64,000 bases of DNA from Thalassotalea nanhaiensis. GTDB lineage: Bacteria > Pseudomonadota > Gammaproteobacteria > Enterobacterales > Alteromonadaceae. Numbering within the stretch: position 1 is the first letter of the stretch; every line of letters begins with the position of its first letter. Both the position numbers and the translations under genes were made by a program. Under the pieces are notes generated by a model, which saw only the letters and a program-made list of their open reading frames with translations, was not told the origin of the DNA and made no database searches. This document shows positions 1 through 9,200 of the stretch, piece after piece. The stretch is taken from positions 3,658,001 through 3,722,000 of the forward strand of contig NZ_CP134146.1 of the NCBI RefSeq assembly GCF_031583575.1, given 5' to 3'.

Positions 1-319
1 AATAGATGACAATACTCTTAATCAAGGATTGAAAAATGGCTTAGCTACTCTTGCTGAGCATGAGCGGTGTTTTATAAAGTGTTCGGGTTGGGAGATGCGC
101 GATAATAATTGGCAACCGGAAATATTAGCACCACTAGTGCATTCAATCATTACTATATTTGGTGAACACCGAGTGATGTTAGCCAGCAATTTTCCCGTGT
201 GTTTATTCAGTATCAGCTACGCCCAAATATGGCAGCAGTATGCACAGCTTTCTGGTTTTGCAGATAAAACCCTTGAAGCCCTGTGTTTTAACAACGCTTC
301 TAGGGTCTATCAGTTATAA
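1..319 (+). CDS. Amidohydrolase 2 family protein, C-terminal part
   Basis: The reading frame is open from the left edge of the window to a TAA at 317-319, so only the last ~105 residues are present and the start lies outside. The run GEHRVMLASNFPV matches the late strand of the TIM-barrel amidohydrolases of the Amidohydro_2 family, where the Asp of the usual GSDFP is replaced here by Asn. Members include sugar lactonases of the fuconolactonase type. The two genes that follow on the other strand (dehydratase, class II aldolase) suggest a sugar-acid pathway, but the substrate cannot be read from this fragment. Confidence 0.7.
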   Translation, partial: IDDNTLNQGLKNGLATLAEHERCFIKCSGWEMRDNNWQPEILAPLVHSIITIFGEHRVMLASNFPVCLFSISYAQIWQQYAQLSGFADKTLEALCFNNASRVYQL

Positions 320-331
320 AGTAAGCGTGGT

Positions 332-1507
332 TTACTTCACTTCCGCTCGAGGTGAACGCATAACAATCTCATCGTTAAGTTCAATACCAATACCTGGCTC
401 TTCAGACACTTGAAAGAAACCATTAACGGGTTGAGGATCTTGGATACATAATTCACGATTCCACGCTTTAATCGCATAGGTATGATGTTCATGAATTAAA
501 AAGTTTGGTATCGCAGTTTCCAAATGTAATGATGCCGCGGTTGCCACAGGACCACCACAAACATGGGCTTGAATGCGAATATCGTAAACATCAGCGTAAT
601 CACAAACTTTTTTCGCTTCGGTAAAACCACCACATAGGCCAACATCTGGCTGGAGCACATCGATGCTTTGATCTTCAAAATATGGACGCACATCCCAGCG
701 GTGATACAAACGTTCACCACCTGCGATAGGGACATTAACATTATCAGATACTTTTTTATGAACCGCTGAGTTTAAATAATTCACCGGCTCTTCATACATC
801 ATACAGCCGACTTCTTCGACTATTTTTCCCATTTGAATTGCTGACGCAGCCCCCATTAATGAATGCGATTCAAAAATAATATCGACATCATCACCAACAG
901 CGTTACGGATAGCTCTAAGGCGATTGCCAAATAAACGCATTTGTGGGTTAGTAAATAACTTAGTGCGATCAAATGCCGAACTACCATCGTGGTTATAAAC
1001 GATTGGATCGACTTTTACCGCATCATAGCCCTCGCTTACCGCTTTTAAGGCAGCTTCAGCGTACTCTTCTGGTTGGATAAGTTTTTTACACTCTTTATCC
1101 CAATCAAACTGTAATTGGCTCGCGTAAGTGCGCAATTTATCATTTACCTTACCACCTAACAGTTGGTAAACCGGTACACCTAATGCCTTGCCTTTAATAT
1201 CCCAAAGCGCGGTATCTATTGCACTCATTGCCGAATAAAGTACAGGGCCGCCACCAAGTCCCCAAAAACTTTCTCTCAGCATACGCGACCATAAAAGCTC
1301 TGTTTGAAACGGGTTGAAGCCTATTAATACGGCTTCGGCAATTTCTTTTATCATCGCTGCGGCTGCACTATGGCCCCAATCGTAGGCTAACCCTGCTTCA
1401 CCAACGCCAGAGATACCTTCATCAGTATGAATGCGAATAAACACAGGGTTCCAAGGTGGTCTTTCAGGGCATTCGATATCAAAAATTTCTACACGGGTGA
1501 TTTTCAT
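332..1507 (-). CDS. Enolase-superfamily sugar acid dehydratase (mandelate racemase/muconate lactonizing family)
   Basis: This 391-residue protein has the two-domain layout of the mandelate racemase/muconate lactonizing enzymes. Visible active-site pieces are KVD at 165-167, metal-ligand glutamates at E213 (FESH), E239 (YEEP) and E265 (GGERL), and H315 (AHVCGG). The 26-residue spacing of the three acidic ligands is that of the family. The pattern fits a mannonate- or galactonate-type dehydratase, which abstracts a proton next to a carboxylate in an Mg-dependent reaction. It ends 12 bases from the convergent amidohydrolase gene and is followed upstream by a class II aldolase, so a sugar-acid catabolic unit is likely. 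The substrate is not known. Confidence 0.85.
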   Translation of the reverse strand: MKITRVEIFDIECPERPPWNPVFIRIHTDEGISGVGEAGLAYDWGHSAAAAMIKEIAEAVLIGFNPFQTELLWSRMLRESFWGLGGGPVLYSAMSAIDTALWDIKGKALGVPVYQLLGGKVNDKLRTYASQLQFDWDKECKKLIQPEEYAEAALKAVSEGYDAVKVDPIVYNHDGSSAFDRTKLFTNPQMRLFGNRLRAIRNAVGDDVDIIFESHSLMGAASAIQMGKIVEEVGCMMYEEPVNYLNSAVHKKVSDNVNVPIAGGERLYHRWDVRPYFEDQSIDVLQPDVGLCGGFTEAKKVCDYADVYDIRIQAHVCGGPVATAASLHLETAIPNFLIHEHHTYAIKAWNRELCIQDPQPVNGFFQVSEEPGIGIELNDEIVMRSPRAEVK

Positions 1508-1572
1508 GGATTCTCCAAAGAGGGTTATTTTATTAAACTGTAATTATATAAAGTTAATATTCGGTAATTATA

Positions 1573-1690
1573 GAAGGAACTAGATACGAGCAACGAGAAA
1601 CTAACAACGCCATTTCCTGAACTTGTTTCATGAAGTCGGTTAATGAGCTAAGCTGCTCTTCGTTTCTAGTTTCTATTAATCTCGTTCCTT
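1573..1690. repeat. REP-like dispersed repeat, copy 1
   Basis: The gap between the dehydratase and aldolase genes is filled by a repeat that starts with a GATACGAG..CGAGAAAC stretch, contains TTTCCTGAACTTGTTTCA and ends with the tail GTTTCTAGTTTCT. Related copies lie at 10157-10428 and 49689-49803. The outer CGAGAAAC and GTTTCT arms are complementary. No gene is seen in it. Confidence 0.6.
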
Positions 1691-1694
1691 GTTC

Positions 1695-2480
1695 TTACTT
1701 AGCAAAACCAGGGTCAAGTCGATACGCTTTACGCATCATTGCTGGCCATGATTTTTGCCCACCAGTTGAACCGGTATGCACGACATTTGCTTGTGCAATA
1801 ATATTATCAACAATAGGTTGCTCAACCATGATTAGCTCTTCACCACTTGCTTGCAACATCAATTGAATTTCACAGGCACGGTTTAAATCGTACATACGCA
1901 TAAATGCATCACCAATAGTAGCACCAAGCGTTAAACCGCCATGGTTTCTCAATAATAAGTGATTATTTGTGCCCAAGTTTTGCTGCAAACGTCGTTTCTC
2001 TTCTGGGTTTACTGCCAAGCCTTCATAGTCGTGATAACTCATCGATGCCATTGAAAACATGGAGTATTGACTTAAAGGAAGTAAACCCTGCTTTTGTGAT
2101 GCTACCGCAATGGTTGAGTTGGTATGTAAATGCATTACACACCCTGCATCATGGCGTACTTCATGAATAGCGCTATGGATAGTGAAACCGGCAGGGTTAA
2201 TGTCAAATTCACCACCGTCTAGAATATTACCGTTTATATCTATTTTGACTAAATTTGATGCTGTTACTTCATCAAATGCGACACCAAACGCATTTATAAG
2301 GTAATGCTCGGTGTTAGGTATTTGCGCTGATATATGCGTATAAATTAAATCATCCCAGCCAAAATGTGCGACTAAGCGATAACATGCAGCTAAATCTAAG
2401 CGAGTCCGCCATTCATTTTCACTCACGTGATGCTTTAAATCTCTTTCTGGTAAATCAAACAACTTCATCGCCTTAAACAT
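1695..2480 (-). CDS. Class II aldolase/adducin domain protein
   Basis: The 261-residue protein is a class II aldolase/adducin-fold enzyme. The zinc ligands are visible as HLHT near residue 118 and the later RNHG in LLLRNHGGLTLG. Family members carry out retro-aldol cleavage or epimerisation of phosphorylated sugars in the cytoplasm, but many unassigned members sit in degradative clusters. Two in-frame ATGs exist, at 2480 and 2468; neither has a clear ribosome-binding site, and the first is used here. It lies 187 bases upstream of the dehydratase gene on the same strand, with a REP-like repeat between them. Confidence 0.8.
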   Translation of the reverse strand: MFKAMKLFDLPERDLKHHVSENEWRTRLDLAACYRLVAHFGWDDLIYTHISAQIPNTEHYLINAFGVAFDEVTASNLVKIDINGNILDGGEFDINPAGFTIHSAIHEVRHDAGCVMHLHTNSTIAVASQKQGLLPLSQYSMFSMASMSYHDYEGLAVNPEEKRRLQQNLGTNNHLLLRNHGGLTLGATIGDAFMRMYDLNRACEIQLMLQASGEELIMVEQPIVDNIIAQANVVHTGSTGGQKSWPAMMRKAYRLDPGFAK

Positions 2481-2617
2481 TGTTTATAATTGATAGTACG
2501 TATTATACATTGCAATCATACCAAGTCCGATAATTTCTCTGAATTGGTATTACTAGCAATCATTGTTACAGCAGAGTAAACTTATCTCTAGTAAAATTAT
2601 ACCCTTGGAATCAATGA

Positions 2618-3520
2618 ATGTTGAATAAAGTATTCTCAACTATTATATCAATTTGCATTTTCTTCTCGCTGAGCAATAGCGCAAATGCAATCGAATATAA
2701 ACTGCCGCAGGATAACAGTAGACTTGTTGGCGAGGTCACCAAATATACTGTGGTAAAAGGTGATTACTTTCAGCAATTAGCGCAAAAATTTAATGTCGGC
2801 TTTTTAGCCCTGATGGAAGCAAACCCAGGCGTTGATCCACTACGACCTGAACCTGGTACAGAACTAATCATTCCAACACAACTTATTCTCCCTTACGGCA
2901 AACACAACGGTATTGTTATCAATTTGTCAGAGCTGCGTCTTTATTATTTTAATAATAAGAAAAAGACAGTGAACGTGTTTCCTGTTGGAATTGGAAAAAT
3001 TGGTCACTCTACACCGACCTTGATTAGTGAAATAACCGAAAAACGCACCAATCCCAACTGGTTTCCTACCGAAGATACACGAAAAGATTATTTTGAAAAG
3101 CACGGTGTGCAGATGGCAAAAATGATCAAAGCAGGGCCAGACAACCCATTAGGTGATTACGCCATGCGAATTGGTACCAGTGCTTATTTGATTCACGGCA
3201 CTAATCAACGGTTTGGTATTGGCATGCGTGCAAGTTCAGGTTGTATTCGAATGAACCCTGAAGATATTGAATGGCTTTTTAAACAATCAGCGCCAGGGAC
3301 TAAAGTTAAAATTATCAATGCACCAATAAAGATGGCTTATATTGCACCTGATAAGCGTTTAATTGAAATACATTCTCCACTGTCAGATAACCAAGGCAAT
3401 GTACCTAGCCTATTGCCAGTTTCCAAAGGTGTGGAAAAATTTATCGGCTCTGAACAAGACGATATTGAGTTATTGAAAGAAATAATTGCGAACCCGAAAG
3501 GGATCCCAGTAGAATTGTAG
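2618..3520 (+). CDS. L,D-transpeptidase with LysM domain (YkuD/ErfK family)
   Basis: This 300-residue exported protein has a hydrophobic signal peptide (about 1-24, ending SANA), a LysM-like peptidoglycan-binding segment (about 42-90) and a YkuD catalytic domain. The catalytic motif is complete: H193 in IHGTN and C209 in SSGCIRM. The family makes meso-DAP to meso-DAP crosslinks in peptidoglycan or attaches Braun lipoprotein to it. An Lpp-like lipoprotein with a C-terminal lysine is encoded 1.7 kb downstream, so a role in Lpp attachment is possible; that is an inference. It stands alone on its strand. Confidence 0.9.
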   Translation: MLNKVFSTIISICIFFSLSNSANAIEYKLPQDNSRLVGEVTKYTVVKGDYFQQLAQKFNVGFLALMEANPGVDPLRPEPGTELIIPTQLILPYGKHNGIVINLSELRLYYFNNKKKTVNVFPVGIGKIGHSTPTLISEITEKRTNPNWFPTEDTRKDYFEKHGVQMAKMIKAGPDNPLGDYAMRIGTSAYLIHGTNQRFGIGMRASSGCIRMNPEDIEWLFKQSAPGTKVKIINAPIKMAYIAPDKRLIEIHSPLSDNQGNVPSLLPVSKGVEKFIGSEQDDIELLKEIIANPKGIPVEL

Positions 3521-3741
3521 CTGGAAATAATACCAATCTGCATAAGGAATGAGTCACTCAGCGATACTAAAAGAGTTTTAGACGAGGCTTTCATTTTGTA
3601 CTGTGGTTATTCCACTGTAAAAATGTTTAACGAAGTATAAAACTCTTATAGCATCGCCCTTTGGGTGATTATCAAACCCACGATAACGGCCCCAAATTTA
3701 AAGAAGATAGAATAACTATCTGCTTTAAATTTAGATTGTTC

Positions 3742-5048
3742 GACCCTGTAACTAAATCTGTGTAATTGCCTATTATTAACCCCTAAAGGGTTTAGGATAG
3801 GCAATGATGAATAAAAAAGAACTCGAAGCGTTTGCTAAGCAAGCCGCTAAATCAATCAAAACAGAATCAGACTTAACTGATTTTCGTAAAATGCTCACCA
3901 AGGTGACCGTCGAAGCTGCGCTCAATGCAGAGCTAGACGAACACCTTGGTTACTCTCGCCACGAACAATCGAGTAAAGAGAATTACCGCAATGGTTATTC
4001 TCCTAAAACCATCAGAACAGAAGATGGTGAAGTCGATTTAGAAGCACCTCGTGATAGAGATTCAAGCTTTGAACCACAACTCGTTAAAAAGAATCAAACC
4101 CGTTTTACCTCGATGGATGACAAAATTTTATATTTGTATTCCAAAGGCATGACCACGCGCGACATCGTCGCTACATTCAAAGAAATGTATGACGCAGATG
4201 TTTCACCAACACTGATTTCTCGCGTCACTAATGCTGTCATTGAACAAGTGGTTGAGTGGCAAGCAAGGCCGCTTGATGCGGTTTACCCCATTGTATATTT
4301 GGATTGTTTAGTTGTAAAAATCAGACAAGATAAGCAAGTCATCAATAAAGCCGTTTACCTAGCCTTAGGTGTCAATGTTGAAGGCCATAAAGAATTACTG
4401 GGTATGTGGATATCGGAAAACGAAGGCGCCAAGTTCTGGATGAACGTGTTAACCGAACTTCAAAACCGTGGTGTAAAAGATATCCTCATAGCGTGTGTTG
4501 ATGGCTTGAAGGGCTTTCCTGATGCCATTAATACGGTTTACCCTGACACACAAATACAGCTCTGTATTGTGCATATGGTGCGTAACTCATTGAAGTTTGT
4601 GCCGTGGAAAGACTACAAGGCCATCACGGCTGATTTAAAGCGTATTTATCAATCAGTCACAGAAGATGAAGCCTTGATGTCGCTCGACCAATTTGAGCAA
4701 CGCTGGGACGATAAATACCCCAATATCTCTCGTTCATGGCGTAATAACTGGCAGAACGTCAGTACATTGTTCAACTACCCGGAAGATATTCGCAAAGCCA
4801 TTTACACGACCAATGCGATTGAATCACTCAACAGTGTTATCCGTAAGGCTATTAAGAAACGTAAGCTGTTTCCGCATGATGATTCTGCGCGGAAAGTGAT
4901 TTATTTAGCGATAGAGCAAGCATCGAAAAAGTGGACGATGCCGATAAGAAATTGGAAAACGGCCTTGAATCGATTTATGATTGAATTCGAAGACCGTTTG
5001 AAAGATGTTATTTAAACCTGGCAGTTACACAGAATCTGTTACAGGGTC
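3742..5048 (+). mobile_element. IS256-family insertion sequence, complete
   Basis: The element is 1307 bp. Its ends are inverted repeats of about 29 bp that begin GACCCTGTAAC, with four mismatches (3742-3770 and 5020-5048). It is flanked by a perfect 8-bp direct repeat GATTGTTC at 3734-3741 and 5049-5056, the target duplication length usual for this family. The intact transposase, ends and duplication point to a recent insertion. Confidence 0.92.
3804..5015 (+). CDS. IS256-family transposase
   Basis: The 403-residue transposase fills the insertion sequence and appears intact. The DDE catalytic residues are visible: the first Asp in YLDCLVVKI, the second in ACVDGLKGFPD and the Glu in TNAIESLNS. 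The segment TQIQLCIVHMVRNS is also typical. The protein acts on the terminal inverted repeats by a copy-out type mechanism known for the family. The start ATG at 3804 follows a GGATAGG site. No frameshift is seen. Confidence 0.95.
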   Translation: MMNKKELEAFAKQAAKSIKTESDLTDFRKMLTKVTVEAALNAELDEHLGYSRHEQSSKENYRNGYSPKTIRTEDGEVDLEAPRDRDSSFEPQLVKKNQTRFTSMDDKILYLYSKGMTTRDIVATFKEMYDADVSPTLISRVTNAVIEQVVEWQARPLDAVYPIVYLDCLVVKIRQDKQVINKAVYLALGVNVEGHKELLGMWISENEGAKFWMNVLTELQNRGVKDILIACVDGLKGFPDAINTVYPDTQIQLCIVHMVRNSLKFVPWKDYKAITADLKRIYQSVTEDEALMSLDQFEQRWDDKYPNISRSWRNNWQNVSTLFNYPEDIRKAIYTTNAIESLNSVIRKAIKKRKLFPHDDSARKVIYLAIEQASKKWTMPIRNWKTALNRFMIEFEDRLKDVI

Positions 5049-5107
5049 GATTGTTCTAGTGCGTTTGATAAACACTGAGTTGACTATATACTTATACAGG
5101 TTGGTAT

Positions 5108-5133
5108 AAAAACGACCGGAACAAGTCCGGTCG
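5108..5133 (-). terminator. Rho-independent terminator of the Lpp-like gene
   Basis: On the minus strand the 8-bp stem CGACCGGA/TCCGGTCG with a 5-base loop is followed directly by TTTTTA. It lies 54 bases downstream of the lipoprotein stop codon. Confidence 0.85.
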
Positions 5134-5186
5134 ATTATTTAGAAAATAACGTCTGAATTTAATCAGGCGAACAGCTTATTAACTGT

Positions 5187-5474
5187 TTATTTTTTATAAG
5201 AGCTTACAACGTTGTCTACACGTTCGTTAGCTTTTGCTGCTTCAGCTGCTGCTTCTGCTGCCATTTCTTTAGCTGCTTGTGCTTCTGCTGCATTTTCTTC
5301 ATGAGCTGCTTTCATCGCCGCATGATCACCAGTTAAACTTTCTACTTGTGCAGAAAGGCTATCAACTTTAGTGTTTAAATCAGCAATACTTTGATTAAGT
5401 TCATCATTATTAGCACAACCAGTTAAACCTAGTGCTAATACTACCCCTGAAAGAGTGATTAATTTGTTATTCAT
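5187..5474 (-). CDS. Lpp-like major outer membrane lipoprotein
   Basis: The 95-residue precursor has a signal peptide with lipobox LTGC, so the mature lipoprotein starts at Cys20. The rest is a heptad-patterned helix, with an alanine-rich coiled coil in the second half and the C-terminal end NVVSSYKK. This is the architecture of Braun-type lipoproteins, which anchor in the outer membrane through the lipid and can be crosslinked to peptidoglycan through the final lysine. It is a single gene with its own terminator, as expected for a very highly expressed product. It is longer than E. coli Lpp (78-residue precursor). Confidence 0.8.
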   Translation of the reverse strand: MNNKLITLSGVVLALGLTGCANNDELNQSIADLNTKVDSLSAQVESLTGDHAAMKAAHEENAAEAQAAKEMAAEAAAEAAKANERVDNVVSSYKK

Positions 5475-5599
5475 CCTGAGACTCCAATTTCATATTAATT
5501 TAACTGTGAATGTATCTCACATTCTTAGTCAGTATGGCATAAATATTAAAAAAAACAGTTTTTTATTGTTATTTTTTAATGGTTTGAATGATTTATAAG

Positions 5600-6079
5600 C
5601 TAATTATCCAATACCGGAAGACCTAAATCTTCCTTAACATTTTCAATCACTACATAAGTATGAGTTTGAGAAACTCCGGGTAGCTCTACAATCATACCAA
5701 GTACATCACGGTAATTGTTCATATCAACCACTCTAAGCTTTAATAAATAATCGAATCCACCTGCCACCATATGACACTCAGCAACCTCTTTAATATTTAC
5801 AACTTCGTCGCGAAACTGATTGAACACATCCGCAGTGGTTCTATCTAACGTCACTTGAATAAAGGCCGACATACCAACATTTAATAATTGTGCATCAAGC
5901 ACTGCGCCGTAGCGCTTAATAAAACCTTCGTTTTCTAAGCGCTTTACTCGATCTAGACAAGGGCTTGGACTAAGATTAACTTGCTTAGCAAGTTCAACAT
6001 TAGAAATACGCCCTTGTCGTTGCAAAGTGTCTAATATCGTTAAATCTATACGGTCAAGTGTTCTACTTTTGTAACTCAT
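5600..6079 (-). CDS. Lrp/AsnC family regulator, probable activator of putA
   Basis: This 159-residue protein has an N-terminal winged helix (LDTLQRQGRISNVELAKQVNLSPSPCLDRVKRLE) and a C-terminal RAM/AsnC ligand-binding domain (AGGFDYLLKLRV). It is divergent from putA with 212 bases between the two start codons. In other proteobacteria an Lrp-type protein next to putA (PutR) activates it in response to proline, and the same job is inferred here. The PutA encoded alongside lacks the DNA-binding domain that E. coli PutA uses to repress itself. Confidence 0.88.
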   Translation of the reverse strand: MSYKSRTLDRIDLTILDTLQRQGRISNVELAKQVNLSPSPCLDRVKRLENEGFIKRYGAVLDAQLLNVGMSAFIQVTLDRTTADVFNQFRDEVVNIKEVAECHMVAGGFDYLLKLRVVDMNNYRDVLGMIVELPGVSQTHTYVVIENVKEDLGLPVLDN

Positions 6080-6291
6080 TTAGTATTTTATAGTGCATTA
6101 ATTTACAATTTCCAAATAATACACTGAATAAAAGCGAATTTCACCAACACATTCGGTGGTTATTTCATTAAAATTCAAAAATTATTTTGCGCTGAATACT
6201 TAGCTATTCAAAAACTAGAATTACATAATTTTAATTTGTTTATTGCCTCATGTTCTTAAACAAATCTGATTCATATATATAGGTAGATACT

Positions 6292-9200
6292 ATGCTTTTT
6301 AACGGTACTTTAACGACAACCGACCCTATTCGTCAGCAAATACGCGATCACTATCGTGCAAACGAAAACGATGTATTAAATACTTTATTGCCGTTAGCTG
6401 AAATTGGCGCCAATGCACGCTCTCGTGCTTGGGAACGTGCTCGTCAACTAGTGGTACAAATTCGTAAAGATCAAACAGGTAAAGGTGGCGTTGATGCCTT
6501 GTTAAACGAATTTTCACTTTCTAGTGAAGAAGGTGTAGTACTAATGTGTCTTGCCGAAGCATTACTACGTGTTCCAGATAAAGCCACAGCTGATAGTTTA
6601 ATTCGCGATAAATTAGCGGAAGGTGATTGGAGTTCACACATTGGTAATAGCGACTCTATATTTGTAAATGCTTCTTCTTGGGGCTTATTACTTACCGGCA
6701 AGTTAGTCACTTATTCTGATGAAAATAAAAAACAACAGTTTGGTTTATTGAAAAAAACTATTGGCCGTTTGGGCGAGCCGGTAATTCGTAAGGCAGTTCG
6801 TTATGCAATGAAAATTATGGGTACCCAATTTGTTATGGGTCGTAACATAAATTCAGCCGTAGAACGTGCGATAAAAACTGAAGCAAAAGGCTATACCTAT
6901 TCATACGATATGCTGGGCGAAGGCGCTCGCACGATGAAAGATGCGGACCGTTATTTTGACAGTTACGTAAATGCTATTGAAGTAATTGGCAAAGCCGCAC
7001 AAGGTAAAGGGCCACAAAAAAGCCCAGGAATATCAATTAAGCTATCTGCGATTCACCCTAGATATGAGTTTTCACATCGTGAACGTGTAATTGAAGAATT
7101 AGTTCCACGTTTAAAAGATTTAGCATTAAGAGCTAAAGCTTACAATATTGGCTTTACCGTTGATGCTGAAGAAGCTGATCGTTTAGATATTTCATTAGAT
7201 ATTATCGGCGCAGTATTTTTAGATAAGGATCTAGATGGTTGGAATGGTTTCGGTATTGCCTTACAAGCTTACCAAAAACGTGCTTTATACGTTGTTGAAT
7301 GGGTACGTGAACAAACCTTAAAAGCCAATCGTCAAATGATGGTACGTCTGGTAAAAGGTGCCTATTGGGATGCAGAGATTAAAATCAGCCAAGTTGAAGG
7401 TTATGAAGACTTCCCGGTATTCTCACGTAAACCGGCAACGGATGTTTCCTACCATGCCTGTGCAAAACGGTTATTAAGCTACCGCGACAGTATTTACCCT
7501 CAGTTTGCGACCCACAATGCCTATACAGTTGCCACCATTATTGAAATGACTGACAACCATGAAGGATTTGAGTTCCAACGTTTACACGGTATGGGCGAAT
7601 CTTTATATGACCAAGTCGTTACTGGCGAACGCATTTCTTGTCGTGTTTATGCGCCAGTAGGTGAACATGAAGACTTACTTGCTTATTTAGTACGTCGCTT
7701 ACTTGAGAACGGTGCTAACAGCTCATTTGTAAACAACATTGTTGATGAAAATATACCGGTTGAATCATTACTGAGTGATCCGGTTGAAGTTGTACAAAGC
7801 TGGAAAGACGTTTATAACCCACAGATACCACAATCTATCGCCATGTATGGCGCTGAGCGTGACAATTCAAAAGGTATCGATTTAACCAATATTGATCAAG
7901 TTACGCCAATGCGTGCAAACTTGGATAATTGGTTCGCTAAAGCGGTATCAACTGAAAATGTAACAGGCGGAGAGCCGGTAATTAATCCAGCTAACCACAA
8001 TGAAATTATTGGCTACATTAATCATGCAGATGAACAGGAAATGGAAAATATTCTCGCATCTGCTCAAAGCGCATTTAATACATGGTCAACTACCGATGTA
8101 AAAGTGCGTGCTGATATTTTATTAAAAACAGCCGATGCACTTGAAGCTAACCGCGACGAACTTATAGCGTTATGTATTAAAGAAGCAGGAAAAATACCTG
8201 TTGATGGCGTTGCCGAAGTTCGTGAAGCGGTAGACTTTTGCCGTTACTATGCCGCTCGAGCGCAAACGATGTTAACTGATTCAAACCTTCAATCTCGCGG
8301 TGTTGTGCTTTGTATCAGTCCTTGGAATTTCCCACTAGCAATATTCTTAGGTCAAGTTGCTGCCGCTATCGTAACCGGTAACACCGTGGTGGCAAAACCA
8401 GCAGAACAAACCAGCTTAATAGCATTAAGAACCATTGAGTTAATGACGGAATGTGGTTTGCCTGAAGGTGTCGTAATGCCAGTTATTGCACGCGGTAGCA
8501 AAGTTGGTGCTCACATAGTTCCAGATGAACGCGTTCAAGCTATCATGTTTACCGGCTCTACCGAAACAGGTACTTGGATTTCGCAAAAACTTGCTGAGCG
8601 TGATGGCGACCCTGTACCGTTAATCGCTGAAACCGGTGGCCAAAACTGTATGGTGGTTGACTCTACAGCGCTACCAGAGCAAGTGGTTGACGACGTTGTG
8701 GCTTCTGGTTTCCAATCTGCAGGGCAACGTTGTTCAGCATTGCGTGTTTTATTCTTGCAAGAAGATATTGCCGATAAAGTAATTAATATGATCAGCGGTG
8801 CAATGAAAGAGCTTCATGTTGGCGATCCTGCGTATTTTAGTACAGATGTTGGTCCGGTTATTGATGAAAAAGCATTTACTGCCTTAAACAACCATGTTGA
8901 TTATTTGAAAGATAAAGCAACGCTGCATTATGAATGCAAAGCGCCAGATATGGGTGATGTTGGTAATTACTTTTTCGTTCCTCGCTTATATGAAATTAGC
9001 GATTTATCGGTATTAACCAAAGAAGTGTTTGGTCCATGTGTGCATGTGATCCGCTTTAAAGCCAGTGAAATAGATAACGTGATTGACCAAATTAACGGTA
9101 CAGGCTTTGGTTTAACCATGGGTATTCACACTCGTATTGAAGAGAAAAGTGAATATCTGGCAAAACGCTCTCGTGCCGGTAACGTATATGTAAACCGTAA

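Larger units (their letters stand above)
3529..5109. repeat. MITE-like element interrupted by an IS256-family insertion
   Basis: The outer ends form imperfect inverted repeats: ATACCAATCTGCATAAG at 3530-3546 and its near complement CTTATACAGGTTGGTAT at 5091-5107. Inside, a second long inverted pair (around 3560-3585 and 3640-3668, sharing CTAAAACTCTT-type arms) makes the element strongly palindromic. Without the IS at 3742-5048 and one copy of its 8-bp duplication, it would be about 266 bp. No gene is seen in it. It resembles non-autonomous mobile repeats that are common in Alteromonadales. Confidence 0.6.
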
